DNA of 64,000 nt from Scilla litardierei (Eukaryota; Streptophyta; Magnoliopsida; Asparagales; Asparagaceae). Made by a program: the position numbers and the translations under genes. The notes beneath the pieces are model-generated. The model was given only the letters and a program-made list of their open reading frames with translations, searched no databases and was not told where the DNA came from. Of the stretch, positions 33,237-46,200 are shown one piece after another (positions within the stretch are counted from its first letter, which is position 1; every line of letters begins with the position of its first letter). The stretch is taken from NCBI GenBank assembly GCA_030789695.1, contig CM061141.1, forward strand, positions 165,073,579-165,137,578, read 5' to 3'.

Positions 33237-34599
33237 ATGATGACAAACCAATAAAATTTGCAATAACGATTTAAACAATATCATTGTAACATGTGTGTGT
33301 GTGTGTGTGTGTGTGTGAGAAGTGTAATGGAGGATGTATACTAACAATTAGTACTTGATGTTCAAGCACACAAGCATGCAATGCAATAACAATAGTATTT
33401 CTAGCCTGCTCCCCCTTGAACATGTCACCCATGTAGTACCACAAATAATATCGAATACCGATGGTACCACACACACAGATAACACCAAGACCATTACAAA
33501 TCTTTCCCAATATTTCTCCCCCTTTGTTATCATCAAAAGCATATTCAAGAAGTTAAAAAAATACCACATGCAAAAGAAAATAGCATTATAAATTATAGCG
33601 ATCATTTGCATGTAGACTATCATATAATAGGCACGCCAAAATCCAATGATAATTATAACTAGAAGTCAACACCATCATTTTAGTGCAATTATCAAGCTTA
33701 GAAGTACAAGGGAAGATACTTTTATAAATCCAACCAAAACCAATCCAACATTTTCCAAATATCTTTATATCACCTAGGATTGATTTTTTTCCCACCTCAT
33801 TAAAAATTAGTTCAAGGTACCAAACCCCAAAACATGGCATATAAGAACTCTTAGATGTGGGGTTGGCATTGCTTGACGAGTACAATATACCAACGCTAAA
33901 TATTACCCATAAAGCATAGGTTGGATACTCATGGGTAGTGTAATTGCCGTGAATTGTATCCATTTTTCATATGGAGCTATATTATTGTAAAAAAAATTTC
34001 ATATCAAATATTTTGTGCTCAATTTTTATTCATGGCAACACACAACATATCCCTTAGATTTTCAGTAATACTCATCCTACATTCACTTTCCAATATTCAT
34101 AAATAGTATCTCCAAATGTACAACTAAGTTTAAATTTTATGGAAGTGAAGGTAGGTGTAGAAATCATAATATCAATTCATTGAACATGTCATGGCTATTA
34201 TGAAATAACACATGCGCATATAGCCATAATTATAATACTACAATTTCTACATGGATATGATTATCATTCATTTAAGTCACTTGAATGATGCAAAGAGAAA
34301 GATATTCAATAAGCTCCCTTATTTTGCTTTTTGTCTTTTTCATTTTTTTTATTTTTCATTTATAATGAACCAAACAAGCTAGAAAGCAAACAAACTAGCA
34401 CACAAAAATAAAAATAAGAATTCAAGCACACACACACACACACAAATGCTCTGAAGGTATGCATTATGTCCAAAATAAGAAATCATACATTCGCGTCGTA
34501 GTTTGGCTAAGGAACTAAAGAATGAAACATTTAAGCCAAAGTCCCTCGCCAAAACTCCATCTCACCTACATGGTAGATGCTATGTGTGACCTCGGAATC
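33237..34599 (-). other. Element G internal non-coding region
   Basis: AT-rich region where pol would be expected. It holds a GT repeat at 33291-33317 and an AC repeat near 34428-34444. No copia protease, integrase or RT motif is visible on either strand. Confidence 0.6.
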
Positions 34600-36433
34600 C
34601 AACAAGGTCCACTATTGTTAGACATCAAAGATTAAGAAACCCATATTTGTTTGAATTTAATATTGGTATTCCTATATTTGCAATGATGCGATGTGTGACC
34701 AACACTATCACAAGTAAAACACTTTGCATAAACATTTTTAGCAATGGAAGGCACATTGTGAAATTTCTTATACTTAGGCTTTTCAACATTTTTAGAATTA
34801 AATCCAAGTCAACGTCTATTGTTGCCATATAATTGTTTTCCAAGAATACTATCCAAAGATTGTTTTCCTATGTAAAATTTCTTAATAGACAACTTAGACT
34901 AGTGATCTTGGATTTCAATATAGCATTTTCATTCACACGCAAAGTACATTTACTTATGAAAGCTTTCTTGTTTTCCTCTTCTTTCTTTTCAAACTCAATC
35001 ATTTTTCTTTTTAGATCATTATCAATCATGCACAATTTATCCTTAAGCTCTCTTATCACATAATATTTTTCAGTTTCAAGATTAATTAAATCTTGTTTAA
35101 GTATGCTAATATCTTTTAATAAAGAGGAACAAGAAAGACAATCAATTTTTTCATGCGAGCCAGCTTTCGCCTTTTCTAACATTGTAATAGTAGATTTGCA
35201 TGCAACAAGTTCTTCTTTAAGATTATTCATTTCCTTATCCATATCATAATTTTCTTGTTGCAATTCAAAGTTATCATTCCTATATCCATCCACATCAGAT
35301 TCTAGCTCATCTATTCTATGTTGCATTCCTTTACAAATTTCTATAAATTCAGCTTTAGTGCAGGATTCTACCTCATTGTGTTTGCCCATTAAGCACATGA
35401 CGGAGTGGGCTTCATGCTCCTCGTCCTCATCCCCAGCTTCGCCGTCCTTGTCCCACGTTAGCACTTTGGCTTTTCCTTTCTTCTCTACGATATTTGCTGT
35501 ATGTTGTGGGCAGTTCCTCATCATGTGTCCTTTCCTCCTGCATTTAAAACATTCCATTTTATTAGTAGATTTCTACTCAGAGGAAATTCTATCAGAATTA
35601 AAATTATTAGAACGAGTAAACCTTTTTTCCGTCTCAGCTCTTCCTTGGTCAATCTGAATGTATCTTCTGTAGTTTCTGACCATTAGAGCTTGCTCCTCAT
35701 CAAGATCATCATCGTTAGCTTGAAGAGCTAATGGTGTGGGAGCTTTGGCTTTTTCTTCAGGTTTCTCTCTAGCTTCTATACTTTACAGCTCAAGCTCGTG
35801 GGACATAAGGTTGCCTAATAATTCCTCCACTCTCATCGTTGATAAATCCTTAGCTTCTTGAATAGCGGTGACTTTAGGCCTGAACGAGCTTGGCAGCGCC
35901 CTTAAGATCTTTCGTACCTGTTCATGGCTAGAGTATGGCTTACCAAGGGAACTGGATTTGTAGACGATGTTTGTGAATCTCGCAAACATGTCTTTAATGG
36001 ATTCTGTTGGAAGCATGCAAAAGCTCTCAATTTCTGTGCTCAGCAACGCAAGTCTGGATTCCTTCACTTGCGATGTTCCCTCGTGTGTCACCTCCAGAGT
36101 TTGACATATTTCCTGCGCACTAAGACAATGTGAGATACGATTAAACTCAGATTTATCAAGAGAGCATATAAGCGCATTCATAGCTTTACCATTAAGAGTA
36201 TAAAATTTCTTATCATATAAATCCCACTTGTCTTTAGGCTTAATCATAACAGTGTCTTAAATTTTAATAGTGGGTCGACTATAACCATTTTCAACAATAT
36301 CCCACACATCATAATCTACAGATACTAAATATATTTTCATCCTAGCCTTCCAATATGCAAAGTCTACACCGTTAAACTTACGGGGACGGGCTATAGACTG
36401 GCCTTCAGCAAATGCACAATCAGATATATCCAT
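34600..36433 (-). pseudogene. Element G gag with two zinc knuckles
   Basis: The ATG is at 36433, about 40 bases below the primer site. Order on the minus strand: FNGVDFAYWKARMKIYL, YDVWDIVENG, a stop at 36257, FNRISHCLSAQEI, THEGTSQVKESRL, QVRKILRALP, LLGNLMSHELEL, a stop near 35783, zinc knuckle CFKCRRKGHMMRNC (about 35510-35555), a 180-residue acidic coiled coil, and a second zinc knuckle CFTCDSVGHTSHHC (about 34680-34725) in another frame. The domain order matches SIRE-type gag. Stops and shifts make it non-functional. Confidence 0.85.
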
Positions 36434-36471
36434 GGTCACTTAATAAAATCTAGACTAGATCCTCTAAACTG

Positions 36472-36483
36472 GCTCTGATACCA
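36472..36483 (-). other. Element G primer binding site
   Basis: On the minus strand TGGTATCAGAGC, two bases after the 5' LTR end. Confidence 0.92.
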
Positions 36484-36485
36484 CA

Positions 36486-38136
36486 TGTTGGATCTGGATC
36501 GTAGCCTAGAGGGTGGATGGGTGAATAGGCTACTAAAAATATTCGTGCAATCCACGAACAATCACACACAGTTATAAGAACCGGCAGAGTAAATAGAATG
36601 CAATCACAGAGTACGCACAGATATACACTGGTTCGGTCGTCCCCACGACCTACTTCAGCCCCAAAAGCAGCTACTAAATAGATATGCAATCAAGGTACAG
36701 CTACAATGAGTCAAGATCCCCAAATCAACTCTCACCTAGCTCGTACGCACTCCTGTGTGGTCTACACTATCAACCTAGTCAGATGTTCTCAACCTTGACG
36801 AGCCCCAACTCGTCAAGTCCCCAAAAATGTCACAATAATGGTAAAGTTTCCCCTACAAAGATCGCTACTATTACACAAAAAATATAATAATAGAGTTCAA
36901 AAGTGCTCTGTGTGTAGGCGTAGTCATCTCTGTCAATCGGCGTGACGTCAGCTTCAGTCTGGCACAAACGGTGTCTCGATCTGACCCCTGGATCCCAATC
37001 TGTGGCTCGATGAACTCAAAGATGTAGGCTGGTCTGTGCGTACAACAGTTTCAGTTCAAACTTAAATTTAAGCAAGCTGTGCACAAAGCAATACTTCAAA
37101 ACCTATTATTTTCGTTGCCTCCTTCAAAAAACTTCGCATCCAATTAAAGTGCCACGTCAGCTTCCTTCTCTTAGCAAGGGCATGTAGTTTTCTTCACGTC
37201 GGACATCGTCTTTTGATCACGGGAACGATCCTTGATACTCAGGCAATGTGGATGTCCTCTCTATCGAGTTGATGGCTACGGCAGCAAGGAGCTCCTCATC
37301 CGACAGCAAGAGGAAGGCTTTCTCAAATAATTTTTGTGAGCATGGCCGTGAGATGATGCTCTGTTAAGAGGGTTGAGGATTTGTGAAGGGAGATAGAAAT
37401 ATTGGGTAATGGAGATGCTCCCTTTTGGCTTGATATTGTTTTTGGTAGAAGAGGGAAGTTGCTCTTGGTTGCCGCAACCTATGAAAGCTGGGGCTTTTGA
37501 GGTTATTTGTTTTGGCTGCTAGCTTTTGGTTTGCATGGAGAAGCATGCGGCTACAATAATAGGCTAGGGTTTTTGTCTGCCTCAATATTCCTCTCTTGTG
37601 TTTCTTTTGGCCGCTATATGTTGCCTCTCTATTTTTTTGGCCGCCAGAGTTTTTTACCCCTTTGATGAAAGGGTTTTTTCAAATCAAGGGCTAGGGCAAG
37701 GTGAGTCTTACGTCGGCATGGAGGCTTGGGGAGTCGGCAAAAGGCAATGGGATGAGAACCTGATGGAGATAGGACTAGAGACTAGAATTGGGATTTGATT
37801 CCATCTCTTTTGCAAAACAAATTTGATTTGATTTGGTCTTGAATAGGATTTGTTCTTATCTCAATTGATCCATGTAATTGATATTTGAATTGGTATAGGG
37901 ATTGACTCAATCTCCTCTCAATATGAATATAGATCTCATCTCTCCTCCATTTGACTTAGTCCATCTTGCTTTGTGAATAGCTCTTTGGACAAGTACAGAT
38001 GTTATGCGTATAGCAATTTCTCCACCGCTTTGACTTAGTCATCGTTGATGTATTTGCCACTTTGCCACTCTTGTACACACACATCAAATCGTTCACACAC
38101 GTTTGTTATCATCAAACAAGATCGTTGTATCCAACA
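36486..38136 (-). repeat. Element G 5' LTR
   Basis: 1651 bp. On the minus strand it starts TGTTGGATACAACG at 38136 and ends CAGATCCAACA at 36486. It pairs with 31567-33222. Confidence 0.9.
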
Positions 38137-38157
38137 CATGTTGAATCCAATAAACTC

Positions 38158-39205
38158 TTGCCTTTGCTGTTTCATCATACACCGATAGTTCAGACATGGA
38201 TGATGAAAACATGGCACTAATAACTAGAAACTTTAAGAAGTTTCTAAGAAGATGTAAATTTAAAATTTTAAGCCCAAAACTACTGATTCTTCTTTGTGTT
38301 TTCAATGTAACAGGCCTGGACATATGAAAAAGGATTGTCTACTTCTTAAGCCAAAAGAAAGGACATTCAACAACTTTAGAAAGGATAAGAAGTTCGAAAA
38401 GAAAAAGAAGGCACTTGTAGCAACATGGAACTCTTCATCTTCAAATGAAGAAGAAGAAGTCAACGACCAATCTAATGAAGAGAATGCCCATATGTGTTTT
38501 ATGGCACAAAGTGATAATGAGGTCAGTAGTTTAGATAATGAAGACCTACTTGATGCTTTTAAAGAATTATATACGAGATTCAAGAAATTGAATTCTCAAC
38601 ATAAGGCATTAGTTCTTTCTCATCAAGAACTAACCTCTTCTTCTTCTTCATTAGATAGTCTAAAAATTGAGAAGGAAACATTATCTTCTTAAAATGATAA
38701 ACTGCTTCATGAAAATGAGATTCTCAAATCTGAGAATCATAATATGGTTTCATGCATTTCCATTTTAGATAAAGATATCTCTTCTCTAAAGATGAAATAT
38801 GATGATATGTCTTCTAACATTAGTAAATTTAATAAAGGAAAGAATAATCTTGATGATTTACTTAGAGTACGACATCCTGCTAATCATAGACAAGGTTTGG
38901 GATATAAGAATACTCCCAAATCCAATATTCTTGGTAATGTTACTTTAAAAAAGAAAAAGCATGTATTTATTAATGCAAAGAAAATTGATTCTTCTAATAG
39001 TATGAAAAAGGATACTATTCATATTTCAAAGGCTAATTTTCTTATATCTTCTAAGAAAACAATTATGCATAATATTTGGTTTCCCAAAGACATTTGCTTA
39101 TATGATAAGAATTTATATATTTCTAACTTTATGCAAAATGTTATTACTTCTTCTAATTATTTGAAGAAACCAAATTTCACTAGGGTTTGGTTCCCTAAGA
39201 AGTAA
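38158..39205 (+). pseudogene. Element F gag, C-terminal part
   Basis: Continues gag after the element G insertion. A frameshift lies near 38280, followed by zinc knuckle CFQCNRPGHMKKDC (38297-38338), a lysine-rich stretch, an acidic segment SSSNEEEEVNDQ and a coiled coil. After a stop at 38692, the segment 38744-39205 continues with KGKNNLDDLLRV, GLGYKN and a WFPKK end, as in SIRE gag tails. Small breaks only. Confidence 0.82.
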
Positions 39206-39241
39206 TACTAAGGACCAATATAAAAATGGTACCAATATTTA

Positions 39242-39583
39242 TTGTCTATCTTTCAGGTACCCATAAAAGAAAGATGGATACTAGATAGTGGATGTTCTAA
39301 ACACATGACCGGGAACATCAAACTTCTATCAACCGTTCAATTCAAAGATGGTGGCACCGTTACTTTTGGTGATAAAAACAAAGGTAAAGTTATTGGCATT
39401 GGAACAGTTGGTGATCCTACTAAGCCAATCATCGAAAATGTGCTCCTCGTTGACGGTTTGAAACACAATCTCTTATCCATTTCTCAATTATGCGATAAAG
39501 ATTTTAAAATTGTTTTTGAAAAGAATGCATGCATTATATATGACTTTAACATGTCTAATATATTATTTCAAGGTAATCGTAAG

Positions 39584-39636
<53 letters not shown>

Positions 39637-39878
39637 GCATGAGAATAACTTCAAATGATCATTGTTTACTAGCATCCACTGATAATACTTTATTATGGCA
39701 TAAACGTTATGGTCATAATAACTTTAAGCATTTGGCACGTATTTCAAAACAAAAGTTAGTTTCTGGAATGCCTAATATATCTTTCACTCATACACAATTT
39801 TGCGATGCATGTCAACAAGGTAAGATGCATAAATACTATTTTAAATTGAAAGATACTCTCTACAAAAAGACCACTTGA
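39242..39878 (+). pseudogene. Element F protease and GAG-pre-integrase
   Basis: Protease active site WILDSGCSKHMTG (near 39275), then GGTVTFGDKNKGKVIG and VLLVDGLKHNLLSISQLCD. A TA repeat at 39590-39632 inside the coding region shifts the frame. The pre-integrase follows in the new frame: LLWHKRYGHNNFKHL and CDACQQGKMHK, giving the H-H-C-C zinc pattern. Confidence 0.85.
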
Positions 39879-40866
39879 ACTTTTGCATTTAGATTTATTT
39901 TGTCCTTCTAGAATAGCTCCTTTAAGTGCAATAAACATAAAAATGATGAATTTGAAGAATTTACAATATTTTGTAAAAGAATACAAAATTTAAAATCTTC
40001 ATCCACTATTACTATTCATAGTGATCATGGAGGAGAGTTTGAAAATGAATTATTTACAAAATTTTGTAATAAATATGATATAACGCATAACTTCTCTTTT
40101 CCTCGAGCCGCACCACAAAATGGTGCAGTTGAAAGAAAAAATAGAACGTTACAAGAATGTGCTAGAACCATGTTATGCGATAGTAATCTTCCAAAATATT
40201 TTTGGGCAGAAACCGTCACTACTGCATGTTATGTTTTGAATAGAATTTTGGTAAGACCATAAATGAATAAAACTTGCTTTGAATTATTTTGTGATCATAT
40301 ACCTCGTGTGTCTTATTTTAAAGTATTTGGTTGTAAATGTCTTATTCTTAACACTGAGGATTCATTAGATAAGTTTGATTCTAAGTCAGAAGAAATATTT
40401 TTGTAGGATATTCTACACGTAGTAAAGCATATAGGATTTATAATAAAAGAACCTTATGTATTGAGGAATCTCTTCATGTAAATTTAGATGAGAATTTTAC
40501 ACCTATCACACATTTAGATGAAGAAGATTCTATACCTATCACTGGTTCTTTAGAAAACACTAAATTAGATGACAATGATACTACTAATTTCATTCCTGAG
40601 ATTATCCCTGAAAATACAAGTCTTCCTAAAGCATTTGTTGAAGTTCCTAATCATCCACATAATTTAGTTATTGGAGATATTTCTGATAGAGTAAGAACTA
40701 GATCTCAAATAGAACAAATAACTAATTGTGCATTTATATCATCCATCGAACCAAGGAAGATTATTGAAGCATGTAAAGATAGTTCATGGATTATAGCAAT
40801 GCAGGAAAAACTTAATCAATTCAAAAGGAATGATGTATGGGAATTAGTATCTAGACCTTCAGCTTA
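39879..40866 (+). pseudogene. Element F integrase core and linker
   Basis: Integrase core motifs are IHSDHGGEFEN (second Asp, near 40015) and PQNGAVERKNRTLQECAR (Glu, near 40115). They are followed by PKYFWAETVTTACYVLNR and, after a stop at 40261, the FKVFGCKCLILN motif. The first catalytic Asp region near 39890 (LDLFCPSR) is degraded. Several stops and shifts are present up to the acidic linker before RT. Confidence 0.8.
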
Positions 40867-42250
40867 TTGGAACTAAGTGGATTTAAGAATAAATTGGATG
40901 AATTTAGACAAGTAGTTAGAAATAAAGGTAGATTAGTTGCACAAGGTTATAATCAGGAAGAATGCATAGATTATGATGAAACCTATGCTCCTGTAGGAAG
41001 ATTAGAATCTATTAGAATGCTTTTAGCATACACATGTTATAAGGATTTTAAGTTATATCAAATGGATGTTAAAAGCGCATTTCTAAATGGTATTATGAAG
41101 GAAGAAGTCTATGTAGAACAACCACCAGGATTTCAATATGAAAGTTTGGATAATCATGTTATCAAGTTAAAGAAAGCATTATATGGATTAAAACAAGCAC
41201 CTCGTGCTTGGTATGAAAGATTGAAGAACTTTCTGTTAAAATTTGGTTATTCTATTGGAAAGATAGATTCTACTTTATTTACCAAACTTATAGATTCTGA
41301 AGTTATCATTATACAAATATATGTTGATGACATAATTTTTTGTTTTACTAATAATTCTCTTTGTCAAGAATTTTCTAAGGAAATGCAGAATGAATTTGAG
41401 ATAAGTCACATGGGTGAATTAACATATTTTCTTGGACTTCAAATCAAGCAAATAAAGGAAGGTATATTTATACACCCAAGTAAATATACAAAGGAAGTCA
41501 TCAAAAAAGTTTGGATTACATAATTCTGCAGAAAAGTGTACTCCAATGGGTACTTCATCGAATCTTGACAAGGATCCAAATGGTAAGAGTGTTGATCAAA
41601 CATTATATCGAGGTATGATTGGATCATTACTTTATCTTACCGCAAGTAGACCCGATATTATGTTTTCTGTTTGTATATGTGCTAGATATCAGTCTGATCC
41701 TAAGTTATCATATTTGACTGCTGTCAAACGGATAATTAGGTATATGAAACACACATCTGATCTTGGTCTATATTATCTAAAATCAAATTCATTTGATCTA
41801 GTTTCATATAGTGACGTAGATTTTGTTGGTTGTAAAACTGTTCGTAAAAGTACAAGTGGAACATGTCACTTTTTAGGTTATGCATTAGTATCATGGTTTA
41901 GTAAGAAACAAAACTCTGTTTCTTTATCTACTACTGAAGTGGAATATATTGCTACTGGTTTAGCATGTGCACCGATTTTATGGATGAACCAAATGATACT
42001 TGATTATGGCATTAAATGTACCACATGTCCAATCATGTGTGATAACACTTGTGCTATAAATTTATCCAAAAATCCGGTACATCATGCACCTACTAAGCAC
42101 ATAGATATACGTCACCATTTCTTGGATGATCATGTCCAAAAAGGTGATATTATTCTTAAGTATATAGATACTAAGAATCAAATTGCCGATATACTGACTA
42201 AGCCAATTAAAGAAGAGACTTTTCTAAAACTTAGAAGAGAACTTGTATAG
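40867..42250 (+). pseudogene. Element F reverse transcriptase and RNase H
   Basis: [59 protein letters not shown], catalytic YVDDIIF (near 41320) and [14 protein letters not shown] frameshift at about 41520 separates the RT end from RNase H (41546-42250), which shows GSLLYLTASRPDIMFSV, DVDFVGCKTVRKSTSGTC, SLSTTEVEYIA and HIDIRHHFL, ending ADILTKPI...LRREL with a stop at 42250. The best-preserved pol in the window; 5' of 40867 the frame is broken. Confidence 0.9.
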
Positions 42251-42406
42251 TTGGTGAATCGGAATTTTAACTATAGATTATAGTTATATATTATGTTATT
42301 ATCAATATAGAATTTTTCTAGAATTTTCAGAAATATTTTATATTTTTATTAGTCGACTAGCAGATAGTTCTGGTCTACTTGGCTGCTAGATATTATTATA
42401 TCTTAG
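42251..42406 (+). other. Element F 3' remnant
   Basis: AT-rich, with one TAGTCGACTA-type palindrome (TTAGTCGACTAG near 42352) like those in the F LTR. No LTR start TGTTGGA is seen, so it is 3' internal sequence or a diverged piece of U3. Confidence 0.45.

Positions 42407-42462
<56 letters not shown>
42407..42462. repeat. TA microsatellite at the element F/Helitron 3 junction
   Basis: About 28 TA units. Helitrons insert between A and T, and TA-rich stretches also border Helitron 2. Confidence 0.85.
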
Positions 42463-42468
<6 letters not shown>

Positions 42469-43200
42469 AAACAGGGATGTTATCATGAGTTTTTGGATAA
42501 GAGTTTTTGGATAAGAGATGAGAAATTGGGTATAAATGAGGGATGTTATTAAGAGAAATTGGATAAGATAAGAGTTGAGAAATTGGTTAAGATAAGAGAA
42601 ATTGAAATTGGGAGAAGATAACTTTGGGGGGAAACTATTTGATATGAGGTTTGAAATTTTAAGTTTGAAACAAAATTTTGGAGGGGATTAAATTTTGGGA
42701 GGTAGAAAAGTATTTTGGGGGGAATGAAAAATTTGGGGGGAATGAAAAATTGAACATTAAAGCCCTCACCCAACCCCCTGCCTCCCCCTTCTCATATCCT
42801 GACCCACTCCCTCTATCTCTCTCTCTCTCTCGCAGCAAGACCGTTCTTCGCTCTCTCTCTCTCTCTCTCTCAGCAAGACCGTTCTTCGCTCTCTCTCTCT
42901 CTCTCTCTCTCTCTCAATCTCTCTCTCTCTCTCACATAGCAAGGGTCTTCCCCCCAGAGGCGTCATCCCGCTCAAACCCTACCGCCATCCCCCCCAGAGG
43001 CGTCATCCATTGCTCTCAAACCCTGCCGCCGCTCAAACCCTACCGTTGCTCAAACCCTACCGCCATCCCCCCAGAGGCATCATCCATGGCTCTCAAACCT
43101 CTCCCGCTGTTCAAGCCCTATCCCCCCTCTCTCACCTCTCACTCGGCAACATTGCTCAGATCTGCATGTGAAATTCTTTGAGGGCTGCTCCTACGTTGAT
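42463..43200 (+). other. Helitron 3 left leader with CT and 60-bp repeats
   Basis: Purine-rich AT sequence to 42770, CT repeats with a duplicated AGCAAGACCGTTCTTCG unit (42834-42920), then three to four copies of a unit of about 50-60 bp containing CAAACCCTACCGCCATCC and CCCCAGAGG (42950-43100). It resembles a plant 5' untranslated region. The open frame at 42678-43181 is low-complexity. Confidence 0.45.
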
Positions 43201-46200
43201 TTTTCAGGTATTATCTCTTTGATCTTGCTCAAAATTGAATGATATGGTTTGTGTATGAAATTCAATAAAAAAATTTAACAACCATAAAAAAATTGGTGAA
43301 AATTCAATGATATGTGATGTTGGTTTGTACAAATTGTTCAGTTGACCTAATAACGTGACATGGTTATGAGCTACATGATATGCAGATTCGGATGGTGTAG
43401 TCTAATCCAGTACTTGAAGCATTTTGTAATGCTAAAATAGTGAAGAATAGCAACTCCAGGTAAACACAAATATATTTAATGTTTATTAGCAAGGATATGA
43501 GATGTGCTTGATTTCGCAAAAACCTGTTGTGCTTCATTCTTAAATTGCTCCTTTCCCCCTCAAATTATTGTGCTTGATTCTTAAATTTAATTTTTCATTT
43601 TCAGGTTTTAGCATGGAATTTTGAGTGGAAAACTGTCGACTTGCTCCCATCCTTCAGGTGAATAGAGAACTGAACCATGGGTTCTTTCTCTCTCTAAATA
43701 TCAATTAGTTATGTTCATGTAATGCCAAGACCCACAATTAAATTGGCTAATGTTGCAATGCTAGGACCCATAGTTTTTCAGCTTATTAGTGTCAAAAATA
43801 GAATCTTTGTATGTATTTATGTCAAACATTAAATCTTTGTTCTGATTTTCTACGAATAAAAATTATAAATCTCCCAGATTGATTATTTCTACTATCACGA
43901 ATGGTGGAAAAGAGCAGGATAATCTCTACAGCACTGTGATTGGTTTATGCAGATGTTTGATTCATTAAGAAGGGTGGTATTAGTGTTAAAAAAGAATCTT
44001 TGTATTAATTTATGTTAAAAATTGAATCTTTATTCTGATTTTCGGCAGCAAATGAAACCAACGAGATGGAAGGCAATGAAATCTTCATCACTTTTTATCT
44101 TGGAGTATGCGAAGATGAAGGTGCAGAAATTGGTTCGAATTGGGGTTTTAGGGGCAATCGAATATACATAAGCCAAGGTATATTCATTTAATCCCTTTAT
44201 ATGATTTTTAGAGCTGCAAATTAATTTTACTACTGTAACGTAGTGTAAATACATTATTAGTTTATTAGTTAGCATTTTTATTTTATCTTTTGGCACTTTG
44301 ATTCTTTATTTTTGAAGTTTTGCGTAATTGATATCTAGGGGACTAATAAAAAAGGATTTTGACTTTTGTTTTTGTCCTCACAGGTCACACCATAATTCTT
44401 ATGTACAAATGGAAGATATAACCATGTGCATTTAGGTCAGCTTTAGCGACATGCAACACATAAATATACATATATTATTGTTGTTTTTCTTTCCATTTCA
44501 AGGCAGTTTTGACTTAATTTTTGATGTTATTTGATACTTCGAATCTAAGAATGATGACTGAAATTTTGGTTTGCCTAATTTGGCAGTGAGATCAAAGAAT
44601 TGAATCGACCCGCATTTGGAAAAATCTGACTGTTCAATTGATTTGTAAAAAAAATTGTGATACAGGAAAATAAGTTAAAAGATCGTAGACCGTAAATTTC
44701 CATTAAATCCTCAACTTGAATTTGAGAGATGTGGATTCTAGGGTTTATCTTGCTATATTGGTTGTGGGATTCTGGGTTTAGGTCTACGATTTGTTAGAAT
44801 TCTGGGGATTCTCTTGCTTCCAGATTAGGATGTATATTTATTTTTCAGAGGTAAAATTCATAGCTCATACAATTTCTCTGTCATTGTTTCAAAAGAATTA
44901 GAACATGGTTTTAACTGAGCATGGGTTGGGAACTAAAAAAGAGGGGTTTTGAAACTGGGATTTAAAGATTACAAAGCTCATGAAACTAGAGTTTAGGAAA
45001 ATTCGATCTACTTGGATTTTCACAAGCTATGAAGTATTTAGTTTTGAATGGATGCACAACTTGGTTTCATTATAAAACTACATATAAACTTTCTGAGTTT
45101 CACACTTTCTGAGTTTCAGAAACTTTCTTGCCAAAGTAGGCCTTTTAGCTTATCATGTTTCTAATTAATGCATTCTTAAGATATTCTAAATACAAAGCAA
45201 CAGACATTTCAAGCATGATTATAATATTTTCAGAAAAGTTCATCTAAAGCAACAGACCTTTCAAGTATTATTATTTTTATTATTTAATAGATTTGGGGGT
45301 GTTCGATGGTGTGGGGGAGTTTTTGTCGTCCATACATGCTATCCTCATAACTTCTTTCTTATGGAGCTATGCCTTCAACCATCCAGCACTACCATTATAA
45401 ACAATGGAGCACATGTGTGAATATCCTTGGCATTGTATTTGTTGTTTGAGATATGTTGCTTACCATGCTCTTTAGAGCAACCCCATGGTTAACTGGGGCG
45501 ATGTCATATAGTGGAAATTTGTTTATAGTCAGGCCTTAGTTATGAGAATCGACAACCAAATTCATAAAGTTGAGGTTAAAAAACCCAAATCTTTGTTGTT
45601 TTTAGAGTTTATTAATATTTTGGATTTTTACCAGAGCAGACTACATATCGTGCCATAAAGCTGACTATGGTAATGAATAAAAGGTAAAATGTCTAACAGT
45701 ATGCTTATGAAGTATTAATGATATAACCATTGTTATCCATTGTAAGAAATCAATGTTTGGAAAGAATCTATAATTCATGAGCAATATGTCTAAGCAGCGA
45801 AATGTCTGTATCATCATTTGTAATCATGTATGCATGCACCAACTAAATTAGTCTCTTGCACATAACACCTTTATAGTGTTTCCCTCCCATCACATATTTA
45901 TTCCCTTCTGTATCATTTTGCAGTTGTTTATCTAATAAAATTTAAGTAAACGTCTGAGACTTTATGATACGCATTTAATTTTTTCATTCGATAATGCATC
46001 TTCAAATTTTTGTATGAAGGGACTCTCCAAAGTTGTGAGCTGATGATTCTAATCTCTTTTTTAATATTTTTTTGAAGAATGCAAATCATTCAGAGGTTTA
46101 AAAAGACTAAAAATTTCAGTGTAAGATGTGTTCTTTCACAGATTTAACATAATAAATTTGATATCCTTCCATTGCATTTTTTTATCTTAGGCCAATGATT

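Larger units (their letters stand above)
31567..38136 (-). mobile_element. Element G: gag-only SIRE-like element inside F gag
   Basis: 6570 bp between two LTRs of 1656 and 1651 bp, on the minus strand. The target duplication AACTC is at 31562-31566 and 38153-38157. Taking out the insertion with one AACTC returns the F gag reading frame exactly. The internal region has a primer site, a degraded gag with two zinc knuckles and a polypurine tract, but no protease, integrase or RT, so it would be mobilised in trans. Sixteen extra bases stand between the right LTR end (38136) and the AACTC copy. Confidence 0.88.
29473..42406 (+). mobile_element. Element F: SIRE-like Ty1/copia retrotransposon, 3' end lost
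   Basis: 5' LTR, Met-tRNA primer site, gag (interrupted by element G), protease, integrase, reverse transcriptase and RNase H on the plus strand. SIRE affinity rests on WILDSGCSKHMTG, VLLVDGLKHNLLSISQLCD and the long coiled-coil gag tail. It lies inside the gag of element E with CAATC (29468-29472) as the left target site. The 3' LTR is not found; recognisable sequence stops at a TA repeat at 42407. Confidence 0.88.

Noticed and set aside
33355..33963. Frames on both strands between the G LTRs
   Set aside because: No copia domain, AT-rich, strands overlap; seen as non-coding internal sequence.
42678..43181. 167-codon open frame as a gene
   Set aside because: It is made of CT-repeat and tandem-repeat sequence with Ser/Leu runs and no domain; it fits a leader region.
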